From an uncultured Bacteroidales bacterium (GTDB taxonomy: Bacteria; Bacteroidota; Bacteroidia; Bacteroidales; JAUNSR01): a stretch of DNA of 13,937 bases. This document shows, in pieces, positions 1-8,328 of the stretch. The translations under genes and the position numbers were made by a program. The stretch is taken from the NCBI GenBank assembly GCA_947074165.1, contig CAMTOT010000038.1, positions 1-13,937 of the forward strand, written 5' to 3'. Position 1 is the first letter of the stretch. Every line of letters starts with the position of its first letter. The notes beneath the pieces are model-generated. The model had not been told where the DNA came from. It made no database searches and worked only from the letters and a program-made list of their open reading frames with translations.

Positions 1-48
1 TCTACACCAGGACGTACACTCTTTCCCTACACGACGCTCTTCCGATCT
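1..48 (+). other. Illumina P5-side adapter with i5 index (contaminant)
   Basis: Not biological. Bases 16-48 match the Illumina TruSeq read-1 adapter, ending in the characteristic CTCTTCCGATCT. Bases 1-7 are the end of the P5 arm (TCTACAC), and bases 8-15 (CAGGACGT) sit exactly where the i5 index belongs; from memory this is index D507. The real insert starts at base 49. The rpoA reading frame stays open through the adapter and would give a false N-terminal peptide containing HSFPTRRSDL, so no coding call should extend into it. Confidence 0.98.
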
Positions 49-49
49 A

Positions 50-445
50 CTTGAAATTACGACCGATGGATCTATTCATCCGAAGGACGCAATGAAAGAG
101 GCTGCGAAGATTCTTATCTATCATTTCATGTTATTCTCTGATGAAAAGATTACTTTGGAGACTTCTGATGTTGATGGTAATGAAGAGTTCGATGAAGAAG
201 TACTTCACATGAGACAATTGCTTAAAACTAAACTTGTCGATATGGACTTGTCTGTTAGAGCATTGAACTGTTTGAAGTCTGCTGATGTTGAAACACTAGG
301 AGAACTTGTTGTTTTCAATAAAACAGATCTTCTTAAATTCCGTAACTTTGGTAAAAAGTCACTAACTGAATTGGACGAACTTCTTGCTAGCCTAAATTTG
401 TCATTCGGAATGGATATTTCGAAGTATAAACTAGATAAAGAGTAA
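50..445 (+). CDS. rpoA: DNA-directed RNA polymerase subunit alpha, C-terminal part (5' truncated)
   Basis: Alpha subunit of RNA polymerase. It scaffolds assembly of beta and beta' and, through its C-terminal domain, binds UP elements and activators. Only about 131 residues remain of a protein that is usually about 330. The frame is open upstream of the internal ATG at 92: codons from 50 read LEITTDGSIHPKDA, typical of the end of the N-terminal domain, followed by the KEAAKILIYHFMLFSDEKI helix. After an acidic linker comes the alpha-CTD, with LSVRALNCLK and NFGKKSLTELD matching the DNA-binding determinants of E. coli (R265, N268 and the GKKS segment). The ATG at 92 is therefore an internal methionine, not the start. 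The gene is cut by the adapter junction at 48/49. It ends in tandem stops (TAATAATAA) 8 nt before rplQ, in the usual ribosomal-operon order. Confidence 0.97.
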   Translation, partial: LEITTDGSIHPKDAMKEAAKILIYHFMLFSDEKITLETSDVDGNEEFDEEVLHMRQLLKTKLVDMDLSVRALNCLKSADVETLGELVVFNKTDLLKFRNFGKKSLTELDELLASLNLSFGMDISKYKLDKE

Positions 446-453
446 TAATAACG

Positions 454-924
454 ATGAGACATAATAAAAAATTCAATCACCTTGGGCGTACAAAGAGTCA
501 CCGTGAAGCAATGCTTGCTAACATGGCTACTTCTTTGATTATGCATAAGAGAATTTTCACTACTTTGGCGAAAGCTAAAGCATTGAGAGTATATGTTGAA
601 CCACTTATCAACCGTGCTAAAGAAGATACTACACACTCACGTCGTGTTGTATTTAGCTACCTTCAGGATAAAAATGTGGTTACAGAATTGTTCCAGGAAG
701 TTTCTAAAAAAATCGCTGACCGCCCAGGTGGTTATACACGTATCCTTAAGACTGGTAACCGTCTTGGTGATAACGCTCAAACAGCGATGATTGAACTTGT
801 TGATTACAATGAGAACATGCTTAAAGAAAAAGCAGAGAAAAAAGCTACAAGAACACGTCGCTCTAAAAAGAAAGCTGACGCTCCTGCAGTTGAAACTCCT
901 GCTACTGAAGCAGCAGCTGAATAA
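454..924 (+). CDS. rplQ: 50S ribosomal protein L17
   Basis: Large-subunit ribosomal protein L17, which binds 23S rRNA near the peptide exit tunnel. It begins MRHNKKFNHLGRTKSHREAM, the family signature. It also has the MHKRIFTTLAKAKALR and DRPGGYTRILKTGNRLGDNAQTA segments (residues about 31-46 and 90-110). The core ends near residue 117. A 40-residue tail follows, first Lys/Arg-rich (about 122-141), then Ala/Pro/Glu-rich (about 142-156). This makes 156 residues against about 120-130 in E. coli; such tails are common in Bacteroidota L17. The ATG lies 8 nt after the rpoA stop, so the two are cotranscribed. The gene is followed by a strong intrinsic terminator and is the last gene of its operon. 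Confidence 0.98.
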   Translation: MRHNKKFNHLGRTKSHREAMLANMATSLIMHKRIFTTLAKAKALRVYVEPLINRAKEDTTHSRRVVFSYLQDKNVVTELFQEVSKKIADRPGGYTRILKTGNRLGDNAQTAMIELVDYNENMLKEKAEKKATRTRRSKKKADAPAVETPATEAAAE

Positions 925-946
925 TATAATATTCAATACTATATAT

Positions 947-979
947 AAAAAGGCTATCCAGTTTTGGATAGCCTTTTTT
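947..979 (+). terminator. Intrinsic terminator after rplQ, probably bidirectional
   Basis: A perfect 14-bp stem (947-960 with 965-978) has a 4-nt GTTT loop and begins AAAAAGG and ends CCTTTTT, with one more T at 979. It lies 22 nt after the rplQ stop. A tracts on the left and T tracts on the right let it work in either direction. It may therefore also stop transcripts arriving from the convergent xylanase gene, whose stop is about 230 nt away. Confidence 0.93.
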
Positions 980-1002
980 AGTTTCTTATTATATGAATAA
1001 TA

Positions 1003-1096
1003 GCTGAATATGCAAATCTTAATATGCTCATTATAAAATATCTTCTTAATCCCTCACTCTTTTGATCAAGGTACAACACGTAAATGCATATTCAGC
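1003..1096. repeat. 12-bp perfect inverted repeat in the rplQ/xylanase intergenic region
   Basis: GCTGAATATGCA at 1003-1014 is the exact reverse complement of TGCATATTCAGC at 1085-1096, with 70 nt between. The region 980-1209 holds no gene I can support. It also contains an 11-bp inverted repeat (1112-1122 with 1170-1180) and a 12-bp direct repeat TTTACATAATAG (1132-1143 and 1150-1161). It lies downstream of the xylanase stop on the minus strand, so it would be in the 3' UTR if transcription runs on to the hairpin at 947-979. Function unknown. Confidence 0.55.
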
Positions 1097-1209
1097 CCTA
1101 ACACTTTTTTAATTATTACTTATAACCTGTATTTACATAATAGTCTTCCTTTACATAATAGACTACGTTTAAGTAATAATATATATTCGCATTAATATAA
1201 TATGTATAT

Positions 1210-3327
1210 TCACTTTAATGCCTCTATAACTCCATGATAGGCTTGTTTCTTCTCCAATTGACCATTCCAAAGTAGAGGACAATAAAACAATTTCTTATCA
1301 TAATCATCCAGCCATGTACCACTATCATCTACACCCCAAATAGTAATACCATATTGTTGCGATTTAGGAATGATATTTCTATATTTCTCTACAACCCAGT
1401 TATACATCTTAGCCTGAAACTCTTCATCTTCATTTTTTAGCACATAATTTATGGCTTTCTTGCTATTTACCTTTACATCAAGCTCAGATATTCTGACTTG
1501 TAAGCCGGTTGTTGCCAGTTTCTCAAACATACTGCAAATACCCGTATATGAATCATAAGATATGTGCATCTGAGTACCTATACCATGTATTCTCGCATTT
1601 GAGCCTCTTGCCTCAAGTATCTTGTTAGTTTCATATACATAGTTAATCAAAGAATCCAATTTTGCAGAATTACTTTCAAGATTATAATCATTAATGAATA
1701 GTACCGCATCCGGATCCGCGTTATAAGCTGCCTGAAAAGCATCAGCTGCATACTCTCTTCCAAGATAATCCGCCCACATAAATATCTTACCACCTTCTGT
1801 ATTCGATCCTGATCTAAGTCCGCTCAAGCCATCGGCCATAGGTTCATTCACCACGTCCCATGCATATATATTACCTTTGTAACGACCTACCGCAGCATTA
1901 ATATACTCAATCATAGCATTTCGAATAGCCGAATTATCAATATCCGACGCTGAGTTTCTGCTTATACCTGCTGATGCAACCTTACTTGCCGTAAATCTCG
2001 CTGGTACCAGTTCGATATCATCTATATAATACGTGTTTGCCACAGCTCCAAGATCGAAACACAAACCGGTTTCTTCTCCATTAGATGTTATTTCCCATTC
2101 AATCTTTCTATATTCATCCGTCACATCAAAGTCACCCTGATACTGAGCATTACCGGTAGTTGAACATCTACCTGAACCAACGCCACTTTCACACCTTATA
2201 TAGAATTTAAGTTTATATACTTCATCAGCCGTCAGTGATTCAACAAATCCTGTATTTATCTGTCCTTTCCATTGTCCTCCCTGATTTGTTGTAGGTTGAA
2301 TAAACTTCATACAACCGTCACCACTTCTTACAAACTGAAGATCGCCGCAATATAAATTCTGTGATTTATCTCCATTAAAAATGCTCCAGCCGGTACTGCC
2401 CGCATCCAGTGTTCCATTAGGTATATAATTATAAGTAGCCCCATTATAAGGATCAGTCAGGTTTTCCACCTTTACATTATCAATGTAATAAGTATTAGCT
2501 ACTGCCCCGAGGTCAAAGCAAAGCCCTGTCTCTCCACCTTCGGCAACCCATATCCATGTAATTTTAGTATACTCCTCACTCACATTAAAGTCTCCCTGAT
2601 AATGAGACTTACCCGTTGTCGAACATCTTCCCGATCCTGATCCCGCTTTACTTCTTATATAAAAGGTCGCCCTATACTCATTATCGGCTATTATATCCTG
2701 GCTGAACGCTACATTCACCTGACCTTTCCATTGATTACCTGCGTTAGATGATCCCTGCACAAACTGCAAACATCCGTTCCCCGCATATACATATTGCAAA
2801 TCCGTACAATAAAGGCTTTGTGATTTATCATCTGCATTAAATATCGAATACCCTGAAGCATCAGTCTCAAAATCAGAATTAGTAATCAAATTCACTGAAA
2901 CCTCAGCATTGCCTTTATCGCCAACAAGACTATTAAGATAACCTACACATTGCTGGGAATGCCATACAAGAGTATGTCCGAACACAGCTACATTCACCCT
3001 CTTTGCCCATTCCATCATCTCATCTGCCGCGCTAAAATTCATTGTTCCGTCATCAAGCACAACCGAGCTATGCTTCAACTCATTGCCAAAAGTTATATTA
3101 TCAAACTCAGTCGCTACAATTTGTGCCTGTTTTTCATCCCTCAGTCCCTCGGCTGTCACTGAAACGCCCATTTTTATGCCAGCCTTAGCGCCCATACCTT
3201 TCAGAGTCACTCCATTGCCATTATCAGGATATTTTACCGCGCCAGCTGTATCTACCATATCATCCTGGCAGCTATTAAGCATCAGCGACACAATCACCAA
3301 TGCCGGAATAATATATTTATAATTCAT
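1210..3327 (-). CDS. GH10 endo-1,4-beta-xylanase lipoprotein with two CBMs inserted in the catalytic domain
   Basis: Predicted surface endo-xylanase cleaving the beta-1,4-xylan backbone with retention. Residues 1-20 are a lipoprotein signal with lipobox LNSC (Cys20). QDD follows, resembling the acidic lipoprotein export signal that sends Bacteroidota lipoproteins to the cell surface. The GH10 fold starts at about 50, with FGNELKH (80-86) and GHTLVWHSQ (117-125). It is interrupted at about 144-442 by two tandem CBM4/CBM22-like modules and resumes at about 446. The acid/base is Glu495 in WDVVNEP, the nucleophile is Glu615 in ISELDVK, and QMH (586-588) and WGVDDSGTW (664-672) complete the active site. 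The intradomain insertion is the arrangement known from Prevotella bryantii Xyn10C and Bacteroides intestinalis Xyn10A. The start is 21 nt after the susD stop, so it is the third gene of the operon. All catalytic residues are present. Confidence 0.96.
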   Translation of the reverse strand: MNYKYIIPALVIVSLMLNSCQDDMVDTAGAVKYPDNGNGVTLKGMGAKAGIKMGVSVTAEGLRDEKQAQIVATEFDNITFGNELKHSSVVLDDGTMNFSAADEMMEWAKRVNVAVFGHTLVWHSQQCVGYLNSLVGDKGNAEVSVNLITNSDFETDASGYSIFNADDKSQSLYCTDLQYVYAGNGCLQFVQGSSNAGNQWKGQVNVAFSQDIIADNEYRATFYIRSKAGSGSGRCSTTGKSHYQGDFNVSEEYTKITWIWVAEGGETGLCFDLGAVANTYYIDNVKVENLTDPYNGATYNYIPNGTLDAGSTGWSIFNGDKSQNLYCGDLQFVRSGDGCMKFIQPTTNQGGQWKGQINTGFVESLTADEVYKLKFYIRCESGVGSGRCSTTGNAQYQGDFDVTDEYRKIEWEITSNGEETGLCFDLGAVANTYYIDDIELVPARFTASKVASAGISRNSASDIDNSAIRNAMIEYINAAVGRYKGNIYAWDVVNEPMADGLSGLRSGSNTEGGKIFMWADYLGREYAADAFQAAYNADPDAVLFINDYNLESNSAKLDSLINYVYETNKILEARGSNARIHGIGTQMHISYDSYTGICSMFEKLATTGLQVRISELDVKVNSKKAINYVLKNEDEEFQAKMYNWVVEKYRNIIPKSQQYGITIWGVDDSGTWLDDYDKKLFYCPLLWNGQLEKKQAYHGVIEALK
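2017..2877 (-). repeat. Tandem CBM4/CBM22-like modules within the xylanase
   Basis: This part encodes two homologous beta-sandwich modules, residues about 151-284 and 304-437. Over the 116 positions from KSQ to YYID my hand alignment gives about 71 identities (roughly 60%). Shared blocks include GSGRCSTTG and ETGLCFDLGAVANTYYID, offset by exactly 153 residues. The DNA of the two copies has diverged clearly, so this is an old duplication and not an assembly duplicate. Related modules in this position in Bacteroidales GH10 enzymes bind xylan. Four cysteines per module are conserved at matching positions. Confidence 0.9.
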
Positions 3328-3348
3328 AGTATTAATTCAATTAAATAT

Positions 3349-5214
3349 TTAATAACCCGGATTCTGATAACTCTCCTTATTTGCCCCCGTCATAGCGTCA
3401 ATCTGCGACTGAGGTATCGGTCGTAAATTAAAATGTCGACCCATATTATTCGCTGCTCTCAGATTATCCGCCGCCTTCGAATTCTCAGAATCTGAACGTC
3501 CCGCGTATCCCCACGAATTCTTTCCGCTCGTGATGCGCTCATAAAGTTTGTTAGTCCTTACCAGATCAAACCATCTATGTTGTTCTGTGCATAACTCTCT
3601 TGATTTTTCATCAAGGATAAAATCAAGATCAATATCACCTCTAGTCACTCTCATTGCGCTTATTGCCTTATCCAGGCCTTCTGTTTCAGCAATAAGTGAG
3701 CCCATAGCAGCTCTTTCACGCAGTACATTTACAAACCCCGTCGGATCAGCATCCGATTTCAATGCGGCTTCGGCAGCTATAAGATAAGTTTCCGAAAGTT
3801 TAGCAACGAGAAATGGTCTGTTAGACGCGTCATTAACTGCATTCCTTGATGGTGCGTTATATTTCAAATTAGAAGGAAACATATTTGGTGTATATTCCCC
3901 CGGCGACCATATCCTCGCGCCAGCTGCAGTCGCCGTCTCAATCTTACTTTTTATAACTGCAGGCATATTTGCGTCTTTTATGTCATAGCCCGGCATGTAC
4001 ATAGCCAACTCACCCGGCTTCACTACCTCGCCATTCTCATTTTTTACACTGCCCAATTGTTCCTCTGTTTTATTCGCAAACCATTCACTCTGAAAAGTAG
4101 CATAATATCTCGAGTCATTAATCTTATCTGCAAAAGCGCTTTCAAGAAGCCACTTCGTAGGTATAAAACGTCTCCATCCCCTGCCGTACTCTGTCGATCT
4201 CACAAACGGATTGCCACCATTAGTATAGTTTCCGTGAGCCTCATAATACGGACACATCATAAAATTCGAACGATTCTCTTTCAATCCCGCATCTACGCCT
4301 CCTGAGCCAGCCGCCGATTCATCAAATGTATAATCATTACAATGCTCTACAAGAAACAGCACCTCACTATTATGTTCGTTTTGATCCTTATTTACTTCAG
4401 CGAATGAGCCGCAAAGAGAAGCACCGTACTGTCCCTGGTTATCAATAAGCCTTTGTGCATAAGTCAAAGCCATGCCGTAACACTCCTTCGCCTTACCAAT
4501 ATTAGTGGCTCCGTTCAATTCATTAGTATAATCATATTCATAGTAACACCCCATCGCGAGATAAGTCTTGGCTACGAAATGCAGTGCCGCCGCTTTACCA
4601 ACATGCCCGATAGCCGGTTTGTCCGGCAAATCTTCTGAGGCTGCGATAAAGTCACTCAGCATAGCTTCATATACCTCGATTGCGCTGTTTCTAACGCTTG
4701 TAGTCACAGCCGAACTATTAAACTTAAGTTTTCCTGAACCAAGATCAAGAGGTACACCCCCGAATGTCGACACCAGATTAAAATAATACTGTGCTCTTAA
4801 AAACCGTGCCTCTGCTACAAGATCATCTCGCCCTGTTGTTGGTCCAAACTCACAAATCCCGTTACAAGTATTGATATAAGTGTAATTTCTGTTCCATGGA
4901 GTTTGTAAATGCCCATTATTATTTACAGCTGATCCGTAATCATTCAGATCCTTTGCTCCTCCGTCACCTCCGTAAGTCGACTCATCAGTTCCCACCACAG
5001 TCAGACTCATCGCGCCTTCAGGACCATATTGATAGCGTAAAGCCGAATACGCAGCTGTCAGACCATATTCAATACCCTGAGCCGTCTGGAAAAAATCCGG
5101 TGTAAAGTTTGATCTCGGCTGTTCATCAAGTATATCTGTACAAGAGCCGGTAAGCATAGCCAGCGAGCACATATAAATTCCGATTTTATATATAGATTTC
5201 ATTTTATTATTCAT
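3349..5214 (-). CDS. SusD-like (RagB/SusD family) outer-membrane glycan-binding lipoprotein
   Basis: Surface lipoprotein that forms the lid of a SusC porin and captures oligosaccharides, here probably xylo-oligosaccharides. Residues 1-25 form a lipoprotein signal with lipobox LTGSC (Cys25). TDILDEQP follows, the usual N-terminal start of mature SusD proteins. The TPR region includes EARFLRAQYYFNLVSTFGG (135-153), and the C-terminal half has the RPFLVAKLSETYLIAAEA stretch (466-483), then DEKSRELCTEQHRWFDLVR (535-553), and ends at LRPIPQSQID...NPGY (597-621). At 621 residues it is somewhat longer than the prototype SusD (about 550). The start used is 11 nt after the susC stop; Met5 (ATG at 5202) is an equally good start and leaves a more usual short signal peptide. 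It sits between susC and the xylanase in one operon. Substrate is inferred from the xylanase, not from its own sequence. Confidence 0.96.
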   Translation of the reverse strand: MNNKMKSIYKIGIYMCSLAMLTGSCTDILDEQPRSNFTPDFFQTAQGIEYGLTAAYSALRYQYGPEGAMSLTVVGTDESTYGGDGGAKDLNDYGSAVNNNGHLQTPWNRNYTYINTCNGICEFGPTTGRDDLVAEARFLRAQYYFNLVSTFGGVPLDLGSGKLKFNSSAVTTSVRNSAIEVYEAMLSDFIAASEDLPDKPAIGHVGKAAALHFVAKTYLAMGCYYEYDYTNELNGATNIGKAKECYGMALTYAQRLIDNQGQYGASLCGSFAEVNKDQNEHNSEVLFLVEHCNDYTFDESAAGSGGVDAGLKENRSNFMMCPYYEAHGNYTNGGNPFVRSTEYGRGWRRFIPTKWLLESAFADKINDSRYYATFQSEWFANKTEEQLGSVKNENGEVVKPGELAMYMPGYDIKDANMPAVIKSKIETATAAGARIWSPGEYTPNMFPSNLKYNAPSRNAVNDASNRPFLVAKLSETYLIAAEAALKSDADPTGFVNVLRERAAMGSLIAETEGLDKAISAMRVTRGDIDLDFILDEKSRELCTEQHRWFDLVRTNKLYERITSGKNSWGYAGRSDSENSKAADNLRAANNMGRHFNLRPIPQSQIDAMTGANKESYQNPGY

Positions 5215-5225
5215 TTAAGGTTAAT

Positions 5226-8200
5226 TTAGAATGATATATTAACTCCAAACAGATAGTTACGCGTTGATGGTGTGTTCAGACCTACAGTCAGCTGCCGTGA
5301 TTGTATCGGACCAGAATATCCCGATCCCTGATTTCCCTTGCCTGTCGCCTCTGGGTCTATACCTCCCACTTTATTCATATACTCCGAAAACAAAGTCAAT
5401 GGATTTTGTAAAGTGCAGTACACCCTTGCCGAAGCTATACCTGTGTTTTTTAGTAGCTTGTCAGAGAATGTATATCCAAGCGTTACAGAACGAATCTTCA
5501 AAAATCCCGCGTCATAATATCCAAGCGTACTCGAATACTCACTCTTCGAACCTCCCGGTCTGTCTTGTGATGATGGCTTAGGGAAAGCGTTGGTTGGATT
5601 TGTTGGTGTCCAGTAGTCCACCTTAATCTGATTTCTCCTGCCCTGTAGCATATTTGCGTAAGATTGTGGCTGATAAATAGTAGAAACAAGTGTTCCTCCT
5701 ACGCGATAAAACCCAACTATCGTGAAGTCAAAATTTTTGTAAGCCATTCTACTTGTGAAGCCTCCCTCAAACTTTGGCTCATAATTTCCAATGATTGTTC
5801 TATCGTCAGTATTAATTTCTCCGTTATTATCAATATCTGCAATCTTAATATCTCCTGGCTCAAACCCATATTTTGCTGCCACGTCTGCTTCATCAAGCTG
5901 CCATATTCCAAGTTTCTTATAATCATAAATCACATCAATAGGATGACCTACAAACCAACCGTTACCCTCATCCTGAGTTATTTCGCCGTCAAGTTTCACT
6001 ATCTTATTTCTGTTGAAATAGATATTCGCGTCAAGATTCCATGAGAAATCCTTCGTCTCTATAAGTTTACCGCTCAACGAAAACTCCATACCCCAGTTCT
6101 CTGTTTCCCCAAGATTTACCATCACATTACCAGGCACACCTGATGTAGAAGGGAGTGATTTATTTAAAAGAAGATCCTTTGTATTTTGAGTATAGTACTC
6201 AATACTACCACTCAATCTGCTGTTTAAGACAGAAAAGTCCAGACCTAAGTTGTAAGTATCTGTATGTTCCCATCCAAGAGAAGAATTTGCAAGCGACGAA
6301 ACATAATACCCATAAGAATAATTATCCCCGAAGTTATACTTGTTCTGAGTCAGACTACCCAGAGTAGAGTAGGCTCCTACTGATTGATTGGCCGTTTGTC
6401 CGTATCCGAAGCGTAGTTTCATCATATCAAGCCAGCTCCAGTCTTTAGCAAATTCCTCATTCGAAACGTTCCATGCAAATGCCGCCGCAGGATAAGTATG
6501 CCATTTATGTCCGGTCGCAAGTACCGAAGCACCGTCACGTCTACCGGTCACAGTTACCGCATATCGGTTATCATAACCATAATTGGCTCTAAACATATAT
6601 GAAAGGAGCCCGGTTTTATAGTAGCTCTGGTTACCTGCCGGTATAGTAGCGCTTCCGTTCTCCGTATTATAATGTCCAAGATTATAATAAAGCATATAAT
6701 CAGCTATCAGATCGGTCGCTTCCATATAAGATGTATGTGCCATACTCTCCTGAGCCGAATACATACCAGTCAGATTAAGCTTATGTTTCTTATTAAACGT
6801 CTTCTCAAAATAAAGCAGATTCTCAACAGTCCATGAAGTAGACAATGCGTTCTGTACAGCAGCCTGAGATATCTCTCCGTTTCTGAACGGTGTTGCCGAA
6901 CCATAGAAATGCCCGTAGTTATCCTGTCTGTAACTCAACCCTACATTAATACGGTATTTCAGATAATCTGTAAAGTTTATTTCTCCGTAAAGAGAATTGA
7001 AAGAGCTAAACCTCTTTCTTTTTTGCTCCCAGCTGTCATCATTATTAATAAACAATGGATTATAGTAATTTTCATTCGGATATGATGGCTGTGTATAATA
7101 GCTGCCGTCCTCATTAAAGGCCGGTGATAGAGGCGACAATGTTACAAGCTGATACATAAAGCTGGCGCTTTCCCCATCTGTTATTCCGTAAGACGTATTT
7201 GTGGTAACTCCAACCTTCAGCCAGTTCCCAATCTCCTGGTCAATAGTTGTTTTCAAAGAAAGACGTTTAAAACCTTGTCCCGGCAATACCGTCGTCTCAT
7301 CATAATATCCTATACCGAATGAGTATTTACCTTTCTGATTACCTCCGCTCAGGCCCACGTCATGTTGGGTTACATACCCCGTCTGATACATCAAATCCTG
7401 CCAGTCTGTTTCCATTCCTGCGTCTACCATTGCTTGTTCCTGGGGTAGGTTAGTATAAGCCCCGGCTATATTGCGAAGTCTTGTAAACTCCTCTCCGTTA
7501 AATACCTCATACTTTTTATATATGTCCTTTATACCGTAAGACCCATTATATGTTACCCGCGCCTTGCCGGCTTCGCCTCTCGACGTAGTCACAAGTATCA
7601 CGCCATTAGCTCCTCTCGAACCGTAAATTGCCGTTGCCGAGGCATCTTTCAGAATATCTATACTCTTTATATCCGATGGATTAATATCGTTCATTGAACC
7701 CTCAAAAGGTATCCCGTCAAGTACTATAAGCGGGTCATTTGACGCGTTAAGCGAGCGGCTGCCTCTTATTCGTATCTGTCCGCTCTGTCCCGGGCGCGTA
7801 GATGTCTGAGATATAGATATACCAGGCAGTCTGCCCTGAAGAGCCTGAGAAATATTCGCAGACTGTATCTCCCTCAGTGATTTATCGTTGACAGACACTA
7901 TTGCTCCGGTCACGTCACTCTTCCTCTGTGTACCGTAACCGACTACTACTACTTCATCAAGAAGCTCATTGTCCTCGCCAAGAGTTACATTAAATGATGT
8001 TTTGCCGTTTACTTTAACCGTCTCCGGTTTGTATCCTACGAAAGATATATTCAGAGTCCCGTTAGCATCCATGTTAAGGCTGAACTTACCGTCTATATCT
8101 GTTATAGTCCCATTGGTAGTCCCTTTCTCCGCTACACTGGCTCCGGTTATTAACTCACCATGAGTGTCTTTCACTACACCCTTAACTGTTATATTCTGAG

Positions 8201-8276
8201 CGTAAATCAGAATTGGTATAAAAAATAAGATAAAAATTAACCCGAAGGTTTTTAAATAATAGTTTGTGCTTTTCAT
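5226..8276 (-). CDS. SusC/RagA-family TonB-linked outer-membrane transporter
   Basis: TonB-dependent beta-barrel that imports oligosaccharides, paired with the SusD-like lid. Numbering here counts from the upstream ATG at 8297. A signal peptide (8-34, hydrophobic FGLIFILFFIPILIYAQ) precedes a carboxypeptidase-D-regulatory-like domain (about 37-108). Then come the TonB-box-like DEVVVVGYG (114-122), the plug domain (about 120-240) with the SusC signature LKDASATAIYGSRGANGV (216-233), and a barrel ending in aromatic ISF. Total length is 1023 residues from 8297, normal for the family. I prefer the start at 8276 (Met8) because it gives a standard signal peptide and has an AT-rich upstream stretch; 8297 would add MFKLKFI. 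It is the first gene of the operon and is probably switched on by the divergent HTCS. No STN domain is present, so anti-sigma-type control is unlikely. Confidence 0.96.
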   Translation of the reverse strand: MKSTNYYLKTFGLIFILFFIPILIYAQNITVKGVVKDTHGELITGASVAEKGTTNGTITDIDGKFSLNMDANGTLNISFVGYKPETVKVNGKTSFNVTLGEDNELLDEVVVVGYGTQRKSDVTGAIVSVNDKSLREIQSANISQALQGRLPGISISQTSTRPGQSGQIRIRGSRSLNASNDPLIVLDGIPFEGSMNDINPSDIKSIDILKDASATAIYGSRGANGVILVTTSRGEAGKARVTYNGSYGIKDIYKKYEVFNGEEFTRLRNIAGAYTNLPQEQAMVDAGMETDWQDLMYQTGYVTQHDVGLSGGNQKGKYSFGIGYYDETTVLPGQGFKRLSLKTTIDQEIGNWLKVGVTTNTSYGITDGESASFMYQLVTLSPLSPAFNEDGSYYTQPSYPNENYYNPLFINNDDSWEQKRKRFSSFNSLYGEINFTDYLKYRINVGLSYRQDNYGHFYGSATPFRNGEISQAAVQNALSTSWTVENLLYFEKTFNKKHKLNLTGMYSAQESMAHTSYMEATDLIADYMLYYNLGHYNTENGSATIPAGNQSYYKTGLLSYMFRANYGYDNRYAVTVTGRRDGASVLATGHKWHTYPAAAFAWNVSNEEFAKDWSWLDMMKLRFGYGQTANQSVGAYSTLGSLTQNKYNFGDNYSYGYYVSSLANSSLGWEHTDTYNLGLDFSVLNSRLSGSIEYYTQNTKDLLLNKSLPSTSGVPGNVMVNLGETENWGMEFSLSGKLIETKDFSWNLDANIYFNRNKIVKLDGEITQDEGNGWFVGHPIDVIYDYKKLGIWQLDEADVAAKYGFEPGDIKIADIDNNGEINTDDRTIIGNYEPKFEGGFTSRMAYKNFDFTIVGFYRVGGTLVSTIYQPQSYANMLQGRRNQIKVDYWTPTNPTNAFPKPSSQDRPGGSKSEYSSTLGYYDAGFLKIRSVTLGYTFSDKLLKNTGIASARVYCTLQNPLTLFSEYMNKVGGIDPEATGKGNQGSGYSGPIQSRQLTVGLNTPSTRNYLFGVNISF

Positions 8277-8328
8277 AATGAATTTTAATTTAAACATTAA
8301 GTGCTCTCTTCGTTTCTTCTCTGTAACT

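Noticed and set aside
205..636. 143-residue minus-strand open frame across rpoA/rplQ
   Set aside because: It is antisense to two clearly recognised core genes and has no recognisable domain; it is a shadow of their codon use.
980..1209. Possible chimeric join between the ribosomal operon and the PUL
   Set aside because: Genes on both sides are intact at their 3' ends, a proper terminator is present and no adapter or abrupt break is seen; read coverage would be needed to exclude it fully.
2017..2877. Tandem duplication in the xylanase as an assembly error
   Set aside because: The two copies share protein sequence but differ widely at DNA level, so they are real diverged modules.
5264..5581. 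105-residue plus-strand open frame, and others such as 5664-6044, opposite susC
   Set aside because: They lie opposite an intact SusC reading frame, have no family features and no promoter or ribosome site that stands out.
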